A stretch of 6,275 bases of DNA, from positions 1 through 6,275 of the forward strand of contig JAAYZY010000131.1 of the NCBI GenBank assembly GCA_012514615.1, written 5' to 3'. Shown here one piece after another: positions 5,764 to 6,275 of this stretch. Every line of letters starts with the position of its first letter. Position 1 is the stretch's first letter. The notes below the pieces were generated by a model. That model saw only the letters and a program-made list of their open reading frames with translations. It was not told where the DNA came from and ran no database searches. This DNA is from Chloroflexota bacterium. Lineage in GTDB: Bacteria; Chloroflexota; Anaerolineae; DTPP01. A program made the translations under genes and the position numbers.

Positions 5764-5802
5764 ATGGGGCGGGCAGTCCCCCCCTTACGCCGCCCGCCCC
5801 AT
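5764..5802 (+). terminator. GC-rich hairpin after rplS, terminator-like but without a T tract
   Basis: ATGGGGCGGGC (5764-5774) and GCCCGCCCCAT (5792-5802) form a perfect 11-bp stem with a 17-nt loop containing seven C, starting 13 bases after the rplS stop. The stem is very stable, but no run of T follows on either strand, so it may pause or terminate with a factor, or protect the 3' end of the rplS mRNA. Confidence 0.55.
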
Positions 5803-5824
5803 ACGAACGCAACGGCTCGGGCTC

Positions 5825-6275
5825 ATGCAGCAATCAGGACGGTCGCCAACCTACCTGCTGGTCCTCGTCCTCCTGCTCCATTTTGTTCTCTGCGCCGCCT
5901 ACAGCCTGGTCGTCCCCTTGGCCGAGGCCCCCGACGAGCTCTCGCATTTCGATTTCGCGCGCTTCGTGGCCCAGCGCCGCGCCCTGCCCACCTGGCACGA
6001 CGTGGGCGAGTCGATTCAGCCGCCGCTCTACTACCTGCTGGGCGCTCCCCTCATCGCTCATCTGCCCGCCGATCTGAGCTTCGCCAAGTCCAACCCGGAT
6101 TTCCGGCTGGGCGACGCCCAAGGCCCACAGAACCTCTTCATCCACACTGCGGCCGAAGCGCCTCCGTTCGGCGGCGGCCCACTGGCCATGCACATCCTGC
6201 GCCTCCTCTCGGCGACGCTGAGCACGCTGGCGGTCTGGGCGGTCTACCAGACGCTGCGCCTCCTCTTCGAAGGGC
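5825..6275 (+). CDS. Multi-membrane glycosyltransferase-like protein (GT39/ArnT or DUF2142-like), 3' end missing
   Basis: The first 150 residues are present and the frame is open at the right edge. Residues 9-31 form a membrane helix, followed by PLAEAPDELSHFDFARF (31-47). The acidic pair after the first helix (PDE, 36-38) and the His three residues on resemble the first extracytoplasmic loop of GT-C enzymes. QPPLYYLLGAP (65-75) starts the next hydrophobic stretch, and residues 121-147 hold another helix. Members use lipid-phosphate-linked sugars to glycosylate proteins or lipids on the outer face of the membrane; the acceptor is unknown here. Thr/Pro-rich stalks in this window would be natural targets of a PMT-type O-glycosyltransferase, but that link is speculation. 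The ATG at 5825 is the only start in its frame after the hairpin, and its ribosome site is poor. The rest of the protein is needed to pick the family. Confidence 0.7.
   Translation, partial: MQQSGRSPTYLLVLVLLLHFVLCAAYSLVVPLAEAPDELSHFDFARFVAQRRALPTWHDVGESIQPPLYYLLGAPLIAHLPADLSFAKSNPDFRLGDAQGPQNLFIHTAAEAPPFGGGPLAMHILRLLSATLSTLAVWAVYQTLRLLFEG

Overview
The window is GC-rich chromosomal DNA, probably from a member of the Chloroflexota (Caldilineae or Anaerolineae type). That placement is an inference from several traits together: high GC with GTG starts, two envelope proteins with long Thr/Pro (TPTPTAT-like) stalks behind a single membrane anchor, a PDE...H/QPPLYYLL-type multi-membrane glycosyltransferase, and trmD-rplS lying among unrelated genes. 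No mobile element, CRISPR array, tRNA or rRNA is visible, and no stretch over 300 bases lacks a gene.

Layout. Bases 2-760 (+) are the 3' part of a glycoside-hydrolase-like TIM-barrel protein. It is joined by an ATGA overlap to a membrane-anchored family 3 solute-binding protein (757-1623, +). This pair converges on, and overlaps by 14 bases, a two-gene minus-strand operon. That operon reads from a promoter at 4347-4375 through a TolB-like beta-propeller protein (4275-2674) into an M23 metallopeptidase (2686-1610), the two genes overlapping by 13 bases. Both products have an N-terminal membrane segment, a Thr/Pro stalk and an extracytoplasmic domain, so they look like a cell-envelope pair: a sensor or scaffold propeller and a peptidoglycan (or other peptide) hydrolase.

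Back to back with the operon promoter is a second, nearly mirror-image promoter (4379-4407) driving trmD (tRNA m1G37 methyltransferase, 4444-5268). trmD is followed by rplS (ribosomal protein L19, 5397-5750). rplS appears to have its own promoter just after the trmD stop and a structured 5' leader of about 90 nt. A strong GC-rich hairpin follows rplS. The window ends inside a GT-C-type membrane glycosyltransferase-like gene (5825 onward).

I see no clearly new multi-gene system. The items most worth checking are the rplS leader with mutually exclusive helices (candidate autoregulatory RNA), the mirrored divergent promoters linking trmD to the envelope operon, and a glycosidase-like protein whose expected nucleophile position reads Val instead of Glu.
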